Source of the DNA: Opitutia bacterium
GTDB taxonomy: Bacteria; Verrucomicrobiota; Verrucomicrobiia; Opitutales; Opitutaceae
Assembly: GCA_947474365.1 (NCBI GenBank)
Contig: CANJIU010000033.1
Coordinates: 1 to 64,000 of the forward strand
Direction of reading: 5' to 3'
Length of the DNA: 64,000 nucleotides
The translations under genes were made by a program, and so were the position numbers. Shown here in pieces: positions 15,711 to 23,730 of this stretch. Each line of letters starts with the position of its first letter. Positions within the stretch are counted from its first letter, which is position 1. The notes under the pieces are model-generated. The model was not told where the DNA came from. It saw nothing but the letters and a program-made list of their open reading frames with translations, and made no database searches.

Positions 15711-17030
15711 TTATCGCGCCGAAGCCTCGTCGGAGGGCCGACGGCCCCGCCCTGCACTGTGCAACTCGGTAAAGAACAGCGGGGCGCTGAGGGCCAGGCC
15801 GTCGCCGACGCTGGTGAATTCACCCCCGTCACGGATCTTCTCGGCGCCGAAGCGTTGGACGAACTCCGCACGCAGACAGCGGATTAGCGAGGTGCCTCCG
15901 GTCAGAAAGACGGTTTCCACACTGGCGGGGGTGATCCCTGCATCGCGCAGGAAGCGGTCGAGGTAACTGGAGATCTGGCCGGTAAGATCGGCGGAGTTAT
16001 CGTTAAACTCAGCGAGCGTTAGCGTTTCATTAATCGGAATGCGCGGATGCGTGAAACGCAGCGGAGCTGTATCGTCCGCGGTCAGGGCGATTTTAGCGGC
16101 CTCGATCATCTGGAAGATCGCGAACCCCTGGTTGTCCTTCACGAGAGACTCCAGCCGCTCGAAGGCCGCCGGGTCGCTGGAAAGCCGGGCGAGACGCCAG
16201 ATCAGGTCGAGCTTGGGGGCATTGCGCAGAAAGACGATCTGGTCCCACTGGCAGATCTGGCGGTGGAGCGTGTCCGGCACCTCGAGTTGCTTGCCCCAGC
16301 TTTCGTAGGTGGCGCCGCGGCCGAAGCGCGGGGTGAGCTTGTGCCACATTGTGGCCGAGTCGTAGCGGTTGCCGGCAACGGGTAGGCCGCCGGTGGCGAG
16401 GATGTCACCTATGCGGTCCGTGAGACCTTGGCGGCGGGGATCGAGCTGGACGACGGTGAAGTCCGAGGTGCCACCGCCGAAGTCGCCGACGAGCACGCGC
16501 TCGGGACGTGCGATGCGTGCCTCGTAGGCGAACGCGGCGGCGATAGGCTCAAATTGGAAGTGGATTTCCTCGAACCCGGCGAGCTGGGCGGCGCGGTGCA
16601 AGCGGGCTTGGGCGAGGGCGTCTTCCTCCGGTTCGGCCGAGAACACGGCGGGGCGACCCATGACAACGCGCTTCACGTCTTGTCCCGTGACGGTGTCGGC
16701 CTTAGCCTTTAGATAACGGAGGAAGAAGGCGATCAGGTCCTCAAGCAGGAACGACTGGTTGTTGACGATGGTTTCGGAGAAGGTCCGGTTCGGCAGGATG
16801 GTCTTGATGGCCTGGAAGAAGCGGCCGCGCATCTTGTCCTGCACATAACGGAGCTTGGCGGCATCCCCGATGAGCGGCGGCTCCTTGCGCAATTGGTACG
16901 GGAAATACATGAACGACGACTCGACGCCGGCGATGCGGGGATCGCGAACCATCGTGCGGCGATCCGCGTCCCAGATGGTGACCGAGGAATTGCTGGTGCC
17001 AAAATCGATGCCGTAGATGTAGGTGGGCAT
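15711..17030 (-). CDS. YegD-like Hsp70 family chaperone
   Basis: 439 residues from the ATG at 17030, chosen because the next residues, MPTYIYGIDFGTSNSSVTIW, are the phosphate-1 motif of the Hsp70 ATPase. Phosphate-2 is VLVGDFGGGTSDFTVVQ and the adenosine motif is VFLTGGTSLIRCLRAEF. The protein ends soon after the ATPase domain and lacks a DnaK substrate-binding domain, matching the length of the YegD subfamily (about 450 residues). YegD proteins are actin/Hsp70-type ATPases of uncertain role. It is the only gene between copies K and L. Some 270 bp upstream of it, up to copy L, show no gene. Confidence 0.8.
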   Translation of the reverse strand: MPTYIYGIDFGTSNSSVTIWDADRRTMVRDPRIAGVESSFMYFPYQLRKEPPLIGDAAKLRYVQDKMRGRFFQAIKTILPNRTFSETIVNNQSFLLEDLIAFFLRYLKAKADTVTGQDVKRVVMGRPAVFSAEPEEDALAQARLHRAAQLAGFEEIHFQFEPIAAAFAYEARIARPERVLVGDFGGGTSDFTVVQLDPRRQGLTDRIGDILATGGLPVAGNRYDSATMWHKLTPRFGRGATYESWGKQLEVPDTLHRQICQWDQIVFLRNAPKLDLIWRLARLSSDPAAFERLESLVKDNQGFAIFQMIEAAKIALTADDTAPLRFTHPRIPINETLTLAEFNDNSADLTGQISSYLDRFLRDAGITPASVETVFLTGGTSLIRCLRAEFVQRFGAEKIRDGGEFTSVGDGLALSAPLFFTELHSAGRGRRPSDEASAR

Positions 17031-17303
17031 GGCTCTTTTTTGGACGGGAAGACGGCGGTGTAATGAAACGGGAAAACAGAGGGCGCCACGTTTCGCTGGC
17101 CGAAGGGCGGAGAACCCACTGAACCCGATGGCTTTGCACAAGCTTCATCCGTTTATTGCCATGGTTTTTATGTCGGGCTAGAGGATTGCGTTCCGTGCGC
17201 TGCCTTTATAAAAGAAAGGTTGGCGGCGGCCATAACGTAGGCCGGATGACACGCGGAAGTGTGCATGAGAAAAACGTGCGGGGCCGTCCGCAGGAGCCAT
17301 CCT

Positions 17304-17371
17304 TGACGCTACAGGCCTCACTCCCAGTCAGAGGTGAGCATAGGCGCGGTTGCTGTTTGGTTGCGCAGTTA
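17304..17371 (+). repeat. Array repeat, copy L
   Basis: TGACGCTACAGGCCTCAC, a diverged centre, right box GGTTGCTGTTTGGTTGC and tail GCAGTTA. It ends one base before the stop codon of the next minus-strand gene. Confidence 0.9.
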
Positions 17372-17372
17372 G

Positions 17373-18113
17373 CTAACGCGAACGCCTGATGGGCAATGCC
17401 CATTCAAGTGCTGCTGGCAAGGTCTGCTTCCAACACTGGAAGTCATGGCCGCCATCAAATTCGACATATCTTACTTCATTGCCGTGTTTAAGCAGAACGT
17501 CGCGGAATCTTCGCACACCATCGATCTGCGACACTACCTGCAGAACATCCTCGCGGTGTTGGACATTTTCTTGGGTCTCGCTGGCACCAACGTCCAAGTA
17601 AAAGTCCGTTGGCAAACGCTCTTTCATCGAGGCAACTTGATTAACAAGCCAACAGTCGTTTGACCAAAACGAGCCCGACTGACTGATCACCTTTTGGAAA
17701 ACGCCCGGAAACTCCTTTGCCGTAAATGCTGCGGCCAAACCTGTGTAGCTGAGTCCCACAAGCGTTCTTTGGCTGGTTCCGTGGATTTCGGGGTGTTTCA
17801 CTGCTAGCCAAGGCAGCAACTCGTTGGCGATGAACTTTGCGAAGGGCGGATAACAAGGACACTCCTTCCACCTGGCCTCTTCGCTATGCATGGAGACAAA
17901 GACGATCCAAGAGTCAGCAATCTTGCTCCGCGAGACGAGCTCTTCAATTATCGAGGGCGCATTGACACGCTCCCTGTAGAGTTCTCCGTCTAGAAAAATT
18001 GTGAGGCAACCGTGATCAGCATCACGAGACGGGCGGCGAATCCAAATCGGCCGCTCGTTACCCAAATGCACGCTACCTAGTTTGTAGACGGCTTCATTCA
18101 TTGGGGTTTCCAT
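17373..18113 (-). CDS. Enterochelin-esterase-like alpha/beta hydrolase
   Basis: About 246 residues from the ATG at 18113; an alternative start is 18101, and the frame stays open to 18278 through non-conserved codons. The strand LTIFLDGELYRERV, the nucleophile elbow LVGLSYTGLAAAF (Ser in GLSYTG) and the His in FDGGHDFQCWKQTLPAALEW match the Fes/esterase D family. There is no signal peptide, so a cytoplasmic hydrolase such as a siderophore or acyl esterase is possible. It closes the array, between copy L and the half-copy M. Confidence 0.7.
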   Translation of the reverse strand: METPMNEAVYKLGSVHLGNERPIWIRRPSRDADHGCLTIFLDGELYRERVNAPSIIEELVSRSKIADSWIVFVSMHSEEARWKECPCYPPFAKFIANELLPWLAVKHPEIHGTSQRTLVGLSYTGLAAAFTAKEFPGVFQKVISQSGSFWSNDCWLVNQVASMKERLPTDFYLDVGASETQENVQHREDVLQVVSQIDGVRRFRDVLLKHGNEVRYVEFDGGHDFQCWKQTLPAALEWALPIRRSR

Positions 18114-18225
18114 GTCTCTATGTAGGGCAATTTGGATTGCCGTATGCAATTTAACACTGTTTCGGTGCCAACTTTTAGGACCGACGCAGTATTGCGGTGC
18201 GTCGAAGACACCGTTAAGAAAATGG

Positions 18226-18242
18226 ACGCTACAGGACTCCAA
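18226..18242 (+). repeat. Array repeat, copy M (left half only)
   Basis: GGACGCTACAGGACTCC matches the left box for 17 bp and then stops. No right box follows. This is the boundary between the cassette array and the conjugative element. Confidence 0.75.
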
Positions 18243-18390
18243 CTTGTAACCCCATTCGTGCGAGATGCGATCATCCACCTCCCTTCGCTTGCAAATAAGC
18301 TATGTTCGCCTGCGGACCCGCCAGTTGCGGGGCTCAGTTGGGCCGAAGGTTCCAACCGTGTTAGTTCCCTACCCCGGATGAGCCGTCCGG

Positions 18391-18600
18391 TCAGTTCAGT
18401 CCGTGCAGGTCGTCGCCGCTCGCAAACTTCCTGACCTGGTCGCACGGGATGCGCTTGTGGCGGATACCGGGAAGCGGTCGCAGTACCTCGCGTTCGATCA
18501 GTCTGTAAATGGTGGGTTTACTCACCCCGAGGGCGATCGCCGATTCTTCGACGGAGTAGGTCAGGCGCTGGATCGGGTTGGAATTAGGTTGGGAGTCCAT
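18391..18600 (-). CDS. AlpA/excisionase-like helix-turn-helix protein
   Basis: 69 residues. The core YSVEESAIALGVSKPTIYRL, then IEREVLRPLPGIRHKRIP and VRKFASG, is the small MerR-like HTH_17 domain typical of recombination directionality factors (Xis) and AlpA-type regulators. It is the last gene of the leftward relaxase operon and the first gene inside the element's left side, a common place for an excisionase. No integrase gene is seen in the window. Confidence 0.7.
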   Translation of the reverse strand: MDSQPNSNPIQRLTYSVEESAIALGVSKPTIYRLIEREVLRPLPGIRHKRIPCDQVRKFASGDDLHGLN

Positions 18601-18635
18601 GATGCGGGCGGTTGGGTTGGGGCGGACGGTGCGGT

Positions 18636-18839
18636 TCAGACCGCCACCTTCACGCGATTGCGTTTTCGGGAAATCGTCAGCACCGGAACGTGGATCGGGC
18701 GGGTTCCTGGTGGTGCCAGTGGTTCGATCGCCTCCGCGGCACGCTCGGAGGGGCCAGTGATCTCAACCGCTTCCGCCTCACTGGGTGCGCGAGGAGATCG
18801 AGTTGGTCGCTGCTGGAAGTTTGCAGCGCTATACTTCAT
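18636..18839 (-). CDS. Small protein translationally coupled in relaxase operon
   Basis: 67 residues starting MKYSAANFQQRPTRSPRAPS. Its ATG overlaps the stop of the preceding 116-residue gene (TCATG on the plus strand at 18836-18840), which argues that it is translated. The middle is acidic and proline-rich, and the C-terminus ends RPIHVPVLTISRKRNRVKVAV. No known domain. Confidence 0.45.
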   Translation of the reverse strand: MKYSAANFQQRPTRSPRAPSEAEAVEITGPSERAAEAIEPLAPPGTRPIHVPVLTISRKRNRVKVAV

Positions 18840-19186
18840 GCCGGTCCAATCGTAATTTCGCGCACCTGTGGCGCAGTGCGCTCGGACTGGAACTCGCGGT
18901 TGGACCGGACCTCCGACACCCGCCGCAGATCCAGGGCGGCGGCGATCGCGTTGAGATTCCGGCCCTCGATGGCAATCGCCTGCTTCTCGGCGTGGAGCGT
19001 CAGAAACTCCGGTTCGCCGGCGACAAGCTCCCAGTATTTGAGCTGCGTGAACGGGAAGGATACAATGCGGCCGGCCAGGATGAATCGGACGACCTCGGCC
19101 GTCTCGCCCTCAGGAACGAAATCGCCCCAGGAGGGGCCGGACGGCGCGGTCAGTGGCGGCTTGCCGGGATGCGGTTTGATGCTCAT
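18836..19186 (-). CDS. Conserved-looking hypothetical protein in relaxase operon
   Basis: 116 residues, starting four bases after the relaxase stop codon and overlapping the next gene by four bases. The middle part, ETAEVVRFILAGRIVSFPFT followed by QLKYWELVAGEPEFLTLHAE, looks like a compact mixed alpha/beta domain; the N-terminus is Pro-rich. No family recognised. Its position between relaxase and small HTH genes suggests a relaxosome accessory or regulator, which is inference. Confidence 0.5.
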   Translation of the reverse strand: MSIKPHPGKPPLTAPSGPSWGDFVPEGETAEVVRFILAGRIVSFPFTQLKYWELVAGEPEFLTLHAEKQAIAIEGRNLNAIAAALDLRRVSEVRSNREFQSERTAPQVREITIGPA

Positions 19187-19190
19187 ACGA

Positions 19191-21833
19191 TCAGACAGCC
19201 ATCTTCGCGGCCGGGCGTGGGAATATCCGCTCGCGGAAGGACAGCGGACGCGTTGACGGCGCGGGCAGGTCCAGTTCGAGGGCGAGTTTTCGATCCTCCG
19301 CCCGCATCATCGCCGTGCGGGCCGCGCGGCGGTCGGTGGTATAGATGGCCTGGCTCAGCCGGAACCGGGAATTGCTCACGTAGGCCTGCTTGAGGTTGCC
19401 GGCATTGAGGCCGGCGTCCGCCATGATCACCAACCCGCGGTCGATGGTCTTGCCCTGCGCCGCGTGGGAAGTCGTCGCATAGCCGTGGGTGAACTGCCGG
19501 AACCACGCCGGCAGGCTGCCGCCGTCCTTCAGGCGGATGGCGCCGTCCGCCGCGAAACCGGCCACCTCGACCAGATCACCGTTGCGCAGACCCTGCGACT
19601 TGAGGTTCGCCCGAACGAGCAGTCGGTCGCCGGCCGCCACCGGAATCTCCTTGGCGACTCCAACCTCGAAGCCGCCTGTGCGTCGCGGATCGAACAGATG
19701 CTCGGTCGACTCGGCGGTCCGAACCACCAGCCCGCCTGGGTCGCGGCGGACCACCGTGACGGTCTCGTGTTTTACGAACACATCGCTGTCGCGGTGGAAC
19801 GTCAGCACATCGCCTGTCTGGTAGTTGGCCAGCCGGCGGCGTTCCTCCCGGGTCCACTTGAGCGGAAAGACCGTCAGCACGGTCCGGTCGTCCCGTCCCA
19901 CCAGTCCGGCACCCTTCAGGTGTTCGCGGACATGGTCCGTGAAGGAGTGGATTTCCGACCACACGGGGGAAATCGCCAGACACGTCTGGCCGGCGAGGAT
20001 GGTTTTCACGTAGTCGGCCGCCACCGCCTCGAACATCGCCGGCTGCCCTTTGATTTCTTTCACGGCTCCCAGTCGCGCGAACTGGCAGAACGCCTCGAAG
20101 GCCTGTCCACCGGCCAGCAAGCCAACCGCTCTCCGGTAGGCGGGATCCTGCTGGCGGCGGATCTCCGTCAAACGGAAGGCCGGGACCTGGGCAAACTGCT
20201 GGAGGCAGCGCAGCGCGTCGCCGGCCTCGACGGAATGGTGCTGCTTGATGTCTCCCACCAGCAGAAGCCGGTTGCCGTTGGCGGCGGCCAGCCGGCAGAG
20301 GTCGCGCATCTCGCGGACCGAGACGAGACCGGCCTCGTCCACCAGCAGCACCCGGCCCCGCGTGGCGCGCTGGAGCGACTCATTGACGAGGAGTTGCTGG
20401 AGGGTATCCGCATCCGCCGTGAGTTCATGGCGCAGGACGTCCGCCGCGCCCGCCGAAGGCGCACACCCGAACACCCGTCCGCCCGTCTGCTCGATGCCGT
20501 CCACAATGGCCTTCAGGCAGGTGGTCTTGCCGGTGCCGGCGTCGCCCTGCAGGATCACCACTTGGGAGGTCGCTTCGAGCACGCCGCGCACCGCAGCCTC
20601 TTGGTCGGTCCCCAGTCCAGCCGAAGCCACCGCTTTTCCCCAGCGCCCGCCCTCGCGATGCCGGCCGGCCCAGCCGATGAATTCCTCCTCGGCGGCAAGG
20701 CCCTCGCGCGAGGCGATCTCGGAACCCGCCCGCACTAAATCGCTGGTGCCGCACCGGCCCGCCAGTGCGGCCTTCACTTCGGCCAGCACCACCTGCCCTC
20801 GGCCAGCCACCAGCGCCTCCCGCAGCAGCACCCGGTCCTCCACCACGGAACGTCGTTCGAATACATGCGCCTCAGCGGACCGGAGCGCGTCGGCCGGACT
20901 CACGGTCTCCGTTGGCGCTCTATTGGTGGACGCGGCGGCAACCATCCTGCGGAGGGTCGCGAGGCCCTCCCCCGCTTCGGCTAGCCAGCCGGCCCGCAGT
21001 TCCTTCGCCGTCGCGCGCGATTTTTCCAGACGCGTCTCACCGGCGATGGTCTGCAGCGCCTCTTGGGTCCTTGCACCAAGCACACCGGCCCGGGCAAGAA
21101 TGGCACGACGGCGTTTGCTGAAACGATCCCGGAGTTCGGCGGGAATGCCCTTCACGCTGAATCCGATGCCCCGGAGCGATTCCAGTTCGTAGCCAGCTTC
21201 GCTCATCCGCCCGGCGAGCCGGTTGTAACACACCTCCCGGAAATACCCCTGATGCCGGAAATACGCGGCCGGCTGGACGCTCTTCCAGCGGTTCTCCGTC
21301 TCGTCAAACGTGACGTTCATGATGCAGAGATGGGTGTGCAACTGCGGGTCCAGAGACCGGCTGGCGTCATGGGTGACGATGGCCGTCACCATGGTGCCGG
21401 TGATCCGGTCCTCGTTCGCTCGCGCCCGCCGGACCCGGGTCGCCGTGACGGCCTCGATTTCGTGCAGGGTCTCGCGGACCGCCTCGTCCCACCATTTCCC
21501 GATGCGGCGGTCGCCGCCGACCAGACAAAGGAGCGACACGTCCTTCGGCGGGGAGATTTGGCCGAAGTAGCACACGCGCCGGGCCGGGCCTTTGTCACGC
21601 ACCAGGAGCTTCTCGCCGGTCAGGGGATGAAGCCCACGGCAAAGACCCTCGAAATGCTCCAGCCGGCATGTGCCAGCCAAACCCAGTCGCTCGGCACCGA
21701 CCCCCACCCAGGTCATCTCCGCCTGACCTTCCTGCGTCAGGTAATCGCCCACGGCCATGTGTTCGCGGAAATACTCCACGGCACCGCTCACCAGCACACA
21801 GGGTTTGTCGAATCTCACCATGATGCCAAACAT
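19191..21833 (-). CDS. MobF-family conjugative relaxase/helicase (TrwC/TraI-like)
   Basis: About 880 residues. The N-terminal relaxase domain carries a candidate nicking Tyr in GAVEYF (near residue 21) and a second in VGDYL. The three-histidine metal motif is in VTHDASRSLDPQLHTH (near 155-168). The C-terminal half is a RecD2/UvrD-like helicase with Walker A GDAGTGKTT (near 430-437), motif II VLLVDEAGLV and a late GYATTSHAAQGKT motif. It would nick oriT, stay bound to the 5' end and unwind the strand for transfer. Start: the first ATG (21845) lies inside an operator-like box, so ATG 21833 or 21821 is more likely. At about 880 residues it is near TrwC size and far shorter than F TraI. Confidence 0.88.
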   Translation of the reverse strand: MFGIMVRFDKPCVLVSGAVEYFREHMAVGDYLTQEGQAEMTWVGVGAERLGLAGTCRLEHFEGLCRGLHPLTGEKLLVRDKGPARRVCYFGQISPPKDVSLLCLVGGDRRIGKWWDEAVRETLHEIEAVTATRVRRARANEDRITGTMVTAIVTHDASRSLDPQLHTHLCIMNVTFDETENRWKSVQPAAYFRHQGYFREVCYNRLAGRMSEAGYELESLRGIGFSVKGIPAELRDRFSKRRRAILARAGVLGARTQEALQTIAGETRLEKSRATAKELRAGWLAEAGEGLATLRRMVAAASTNRAPTETVSPADALRSAEAHVFERRSVVEDRVLLREALVAGRGQVVLAEVKAALAGRCGTSDLVRAGSEIASREGLAAEEEFIGWAGRHREGGRWGKAVASAGLGTDQEAAVRGVLEATSQVVILQGDAGTGKTTCLKAIVDGIEQTGGRVFGCAPSAGAADVLRHELTADADTLQQLLVNESLQRATRGRVLLVDEAGLVSVREMRDLCRLAAANGNRLLLVGDIKQHHSVEAGDALRCLQQFAQVPAFRLTEIRRQQDPAYRRAVGLLAGGQAFEAFCQFARLGAVKEIKGQPAMFEAVAADYVKTILAGQTCLAISPVWSEIHSFTDHVREHLKGAGLVGRDDRTVLTVFPLKWTREERRRLANYQTGDVLTFHRDSDVFVKHETVTVVRRDPGGLVVRTAESTEHLFDPRRTGGFEVGVAKEIPVAAGDRLLVRANLKSQGLRNGDLVEVAGFAADGAIRLKDGGSLPAWFRQFTHGYATTSHAAQGKTIDRGLVIMADAGLNAGNLKQAYVSNSRFRLSQAIYTTDRRAARTAMMRAEDRKLALELDLPAPSTRPLSFRERIFPRPAAKMAV

Positions 21834-21836
21834 GCA

Positions 21837-21872
21837 TATACCCATAATATTCGCCAGCCTAAACCCATAACA
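21837..21872. promoter_or_regulatory. Operator-like box pair at the relaxase promoter
   Basis: CCCATAA occurs at 21841-21847 in the context ATACCCATAAT, and again at 21864-21870 in TAAACCCATAACA. Read toward the relaxase gene, the upstream box is TGTTATGGGTTTAGG, nearly the 16-bp arm found at 32417-32473. The downstream box overlaps a possible -10 (TATTAT) and the first ATG. Confidence 0.55.
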
Positions 21873-21959
21873 CTGATGTCCTGACTAGCCATTCTGCATC
21901 CCGGAACATGTATTTTTGTCCATCCTCTGTAATCCGATTGAATCCGCACCAATCATCCA

Positions 21960-22090
21960 CCGGTGAAGCATCCGCCTCCTATCCCCACCTATCCAAGCAG
22001 GAACACGCCACCCCTAACGGCTGTTAGGCGCCGGGTGCTACTCTGCTGCCATCCTGCCACTACTCTGCCACTACTTTGCTGCTCGCGGCT
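21960..22090. other. Candidate origin of transfer (oriT)
   Basis: This lies in a 300-bp gene-free interval between the relaxase operon and the divergent traKLM-like operon. It holds a perfect hairpin, CCTAAC (22013-22018) and GTTAGG (22023-22028) with a GGCT loop. Next to it are three short direct repeats, CTACTCTGC at 22038 and 22060 and CTACTTTGC at 22071. Hairpin plus iterons beside a relaxase gene is the usual oriT architecture. The nick site itself cannot be read off. Confidence 0.5.
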
Positions 22091-22093
22091 TGG

Positions 22094-22133
22094 ATATACC
22101 CATAACTTTTCGTTTTACTTAAACCCATAAACA
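22094..22133. promoter_or_regulatory. Operator-like box pair upstream of the traKLM-like operon
   Basis: CCCATAA at 22099-22105 (context ATATACCCATAAC) and at 22124-22130 (context TTAAACCCATAAACA), 25 bp apart. This is the same ordered pair, in the same orientation, as at 21837-21872, so the two pairs bracket the candidate oriT. The GTG start at 22149 follows after 15 bp. Confidence 0.5.
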
Positions 22134-22148
22134 GCGGATACTGGCGGC

Positions 22149-22547
22149 GTGATCGAAACCCCCGAACTCCACGCGCGCCTGATGGAAGACGCCCGGCGCT
22201 ACGACCCCGCGGCGCACATGCGCAGCCTGCTCCTGCCCTATCGGGAGGTCATTCTGCTGCAACGGGCGAAGTTCATGAGCTACGAGCAGATCGCCGCTAC
22301 GTTCACGCGGCATGGGATCAAGGTCTCCTGGCAAGGGATCGGCGCATTCTGCCGGCGGCAGTTCAGCAAGGCCGAGATCCTCCGGGCCCGACGGACCCAA
22401 CTGCTCACGGATAGGCCACCGGCCACGTTGCCCGGCCTGGTCCTGCCGCCGGCGTCTGTCGCTCCGGCTCCCGGGGCCTCCGCTCCGGGACCGGCCTCTC
22501 CCCCACCCGGCAAACGCGGGCCGAAGATCGCGCGCGACAACTACTGA
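22149..22547 (+). CDS. TraK-like oriT-region DNA-binding protein
   Basis: 132 residues from a GTG start. The centre LLLPYREVILLQRAKFMSYE, then QIAATFTRHGIKVSWQGIGA, reads as a helix-turn-helix of the kind that scans DNA for mobile-element proteins. The C-terminal 45 residues are Pro/Ala-rich and probably disordered. Synteny supports the name. In plasmid RP4 the operon traK (134 residues), traL and traM diverges from the relaxase operon across oriT, as here. Direct TraK similarity cannot be claimed from reading alone. The next gene starts two bases after its stop. Confidence 0.5.
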   Translation: MIETPELHARLMEDARRYDPAAHMRSLLLPYREVILLQRAKFMSYEQIAATFTRHGIKVSWQGIGAFCRRQFSKAEILRARRTQLLTDRPPATLPGLVLPPASVAPAPGASAPGPASPPPGKRGPKIARDNY

Positions 22548-22549
22548 CC

Positions 22550-23260
22550 ATGAGCGAACCGAAGAAACGGCTGATCCTGTTTCCACAGGACAAGGGGGGT
22601 ATTGGCAAAAGCTTTGTCGCCGCTCTCATCCACGACTACCTCACCGACGAGGGCGTCGCCCTGCGGGCGTTCGACCTCGACCATGCGAATTCCACGTTCA
22701 ACCGCCTGGTGCCGGAGGCCGAGTTCATCGATACCGACGTGGACGCCGACAAACTGGGTGTGCTGGACCAGATCGTCCACGCCCTGGCCGGAGCCGACAC
22801 CGTGCTGGTGGACAACCGCGCCACGGGCGGGAGCAAGGTGCTCGGCTATCTGGACGAGACGCGACTGCCGCACCTGCAGGAGGAACTCGACTGCGCCATC
22901 GTGTTTGTCCTCATCGCCACGGACGACAAGGACGCGAATTCGCAGATCGCCGAAGTGCTGGAAACCTGGGTCGGCCGCGTCCGGTGGCTCGTGGCTCGCA
23001 ACCTGCGAGACGGCGGCAGCCTGAGCCTCTGGGCGGGAAGCAACTCGCGGAAGCGACTCCTGGAGACCCAGCACGCGGTCGAGATCGACATACCGTGCAT
23101 GACCGAAGTGACCCGCAACCGCTTGCAGGAGGCGAACCTCACCGTAGGCCGCGGCCGGACGGCCGAGAAGCTGCATATCCTCGACCGCTCCCGCTGCATC
23201 CGCTTCCACGGCCGGATGGCGGAGGAATTCGACCGGGCGCGGAGTTTGCTCATCGGATGA
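22550..23260 (+). CDS. TraL-like ParA/MinD-type ATPase
   Basis: 236 residues. The start MSEPKKRLILFPQDKGGIGKSF contains the deviant Walker A of ParA/MinD ATPases (KGGIGKS), and ALRAFDLDHANSTFNRL is the following strand with the Walker A'-type Asp. The size and neighbours match RP4 TraL (about 241 residues), encoded between traK and traM. The role in transfer is not settled in the literature; a positioning function for the relaxosome is plausible. It overlaps the next gene by four bases (ATGA). Confidence 0.7.
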   Translation: MSEPKKRLILFPQDKGGIGKSFVAALIHDYLTDEGVALRAFDLDHANSTFNRLVPEAEFIDTDVDADKLGVLDQIVHALAGADTVLVDNRATGGSKVLGYLDETRLPHLQEELDCAIVFVLIATDDKDANSQIAEVLETWVGRVRWLVARNLRDGGSLSLWAGSNSRKRLLETQHAVEIDIPCMTEVTRNRLQEANLTVGRGRTAEKLHILDRSRCIRFHGRMAEEFDRARSLLIG

Positions 23261-23730
23261 AGCCGGAAGACTTCCTCGACCCCGCTAACTTCCCCCCGGA
23301 TCTCAAATGGGTCCCGGAGCACTACAAGCTGCACCCGAGCGACCCGGTGTATCTGCTCATCGCCTGGCATTGGAAACGGGTCAAGGCCTCGGAGGACACC
23401 CTCTCGGCGACCGCCGGCGAGATCAAGGCGGCGCTCGATAACCGCCTGGCGGCCATCAAGGAGTCCACCAAAGGGGTTGCAGCCGTGGGCGAGGCACTCG
23501 CCAAGGTTCAGGCGGTGCTGGAGAAGAAACCCGAAGCCTTGGGCAGGCAGTTGGAGAAGGAACTGGCGCAACCGCTGGCAACGGCCGTGGCGAGGCTGCA
23601 GGATCTCGAGAGAAACCTCGCCCCGGTCGCGACGTCCTTCGCCACCGCCCGGCGCCACCAGACCCTCGCGGCCTTGCTGGTCGGTGTCGCATTGGGAACC
23701 TTGGGCTCGCTGATCCTCTTCCTCGCGTGA
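23257..23730 (+). CDS. TraM-like coiled-coil protein with C-terminal membrane anchor
   Basis: 157 residues from an ATG that overlaps the previous stop. The middle is strongly helical and coiled-coil-like (SATAGEIKAALDNRLAAIKE, then KPEALGRQLEKELAQPLATA), and the C-terminus is one hydrophobic helix, LAALLVGVALGTLGSLILFL. Size and place correspond to RP4 TraM, though identity is inferred. It may tie the ParA-like ATPase or the coupling protein to the inner membrane. Confidence 0.5.
   Translation: MKPEDFLDPANFPPDLKWVPEHYKLHPSDPVYLLIAWHWKRVKASEDTLSATAGEIKAALDNRLAAIKESTKGVAAVGEALAKVQAVLEKKPEALGRQLEKELAQPLATAVARLQDLERNLAPVATSFATARRHQTLAALLVGVALGTLGSLILFLA

Noticed and set aside
4972-18242. Calling the repeats canonical attC sites of an integron
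   Set aside because: The ends lack the complementary RYYYAAC and GTTRRRY pair (only copy A shows GTTAGGT by chance), the length is fixed, and genes face both ways. No intI gene is in the window.
4972-18242. CRISPR array
   Set aside because: The repeats are 0.5 to 1.9 kb apart with full genes between them and no cas genes.
22312-23730. 472-codon open frame across the traK/L/M-like genes
   Set aside because: Only its last third, from ATG 23257, is protein-like. The upstream part is a frame shadow of the two preceding genes.
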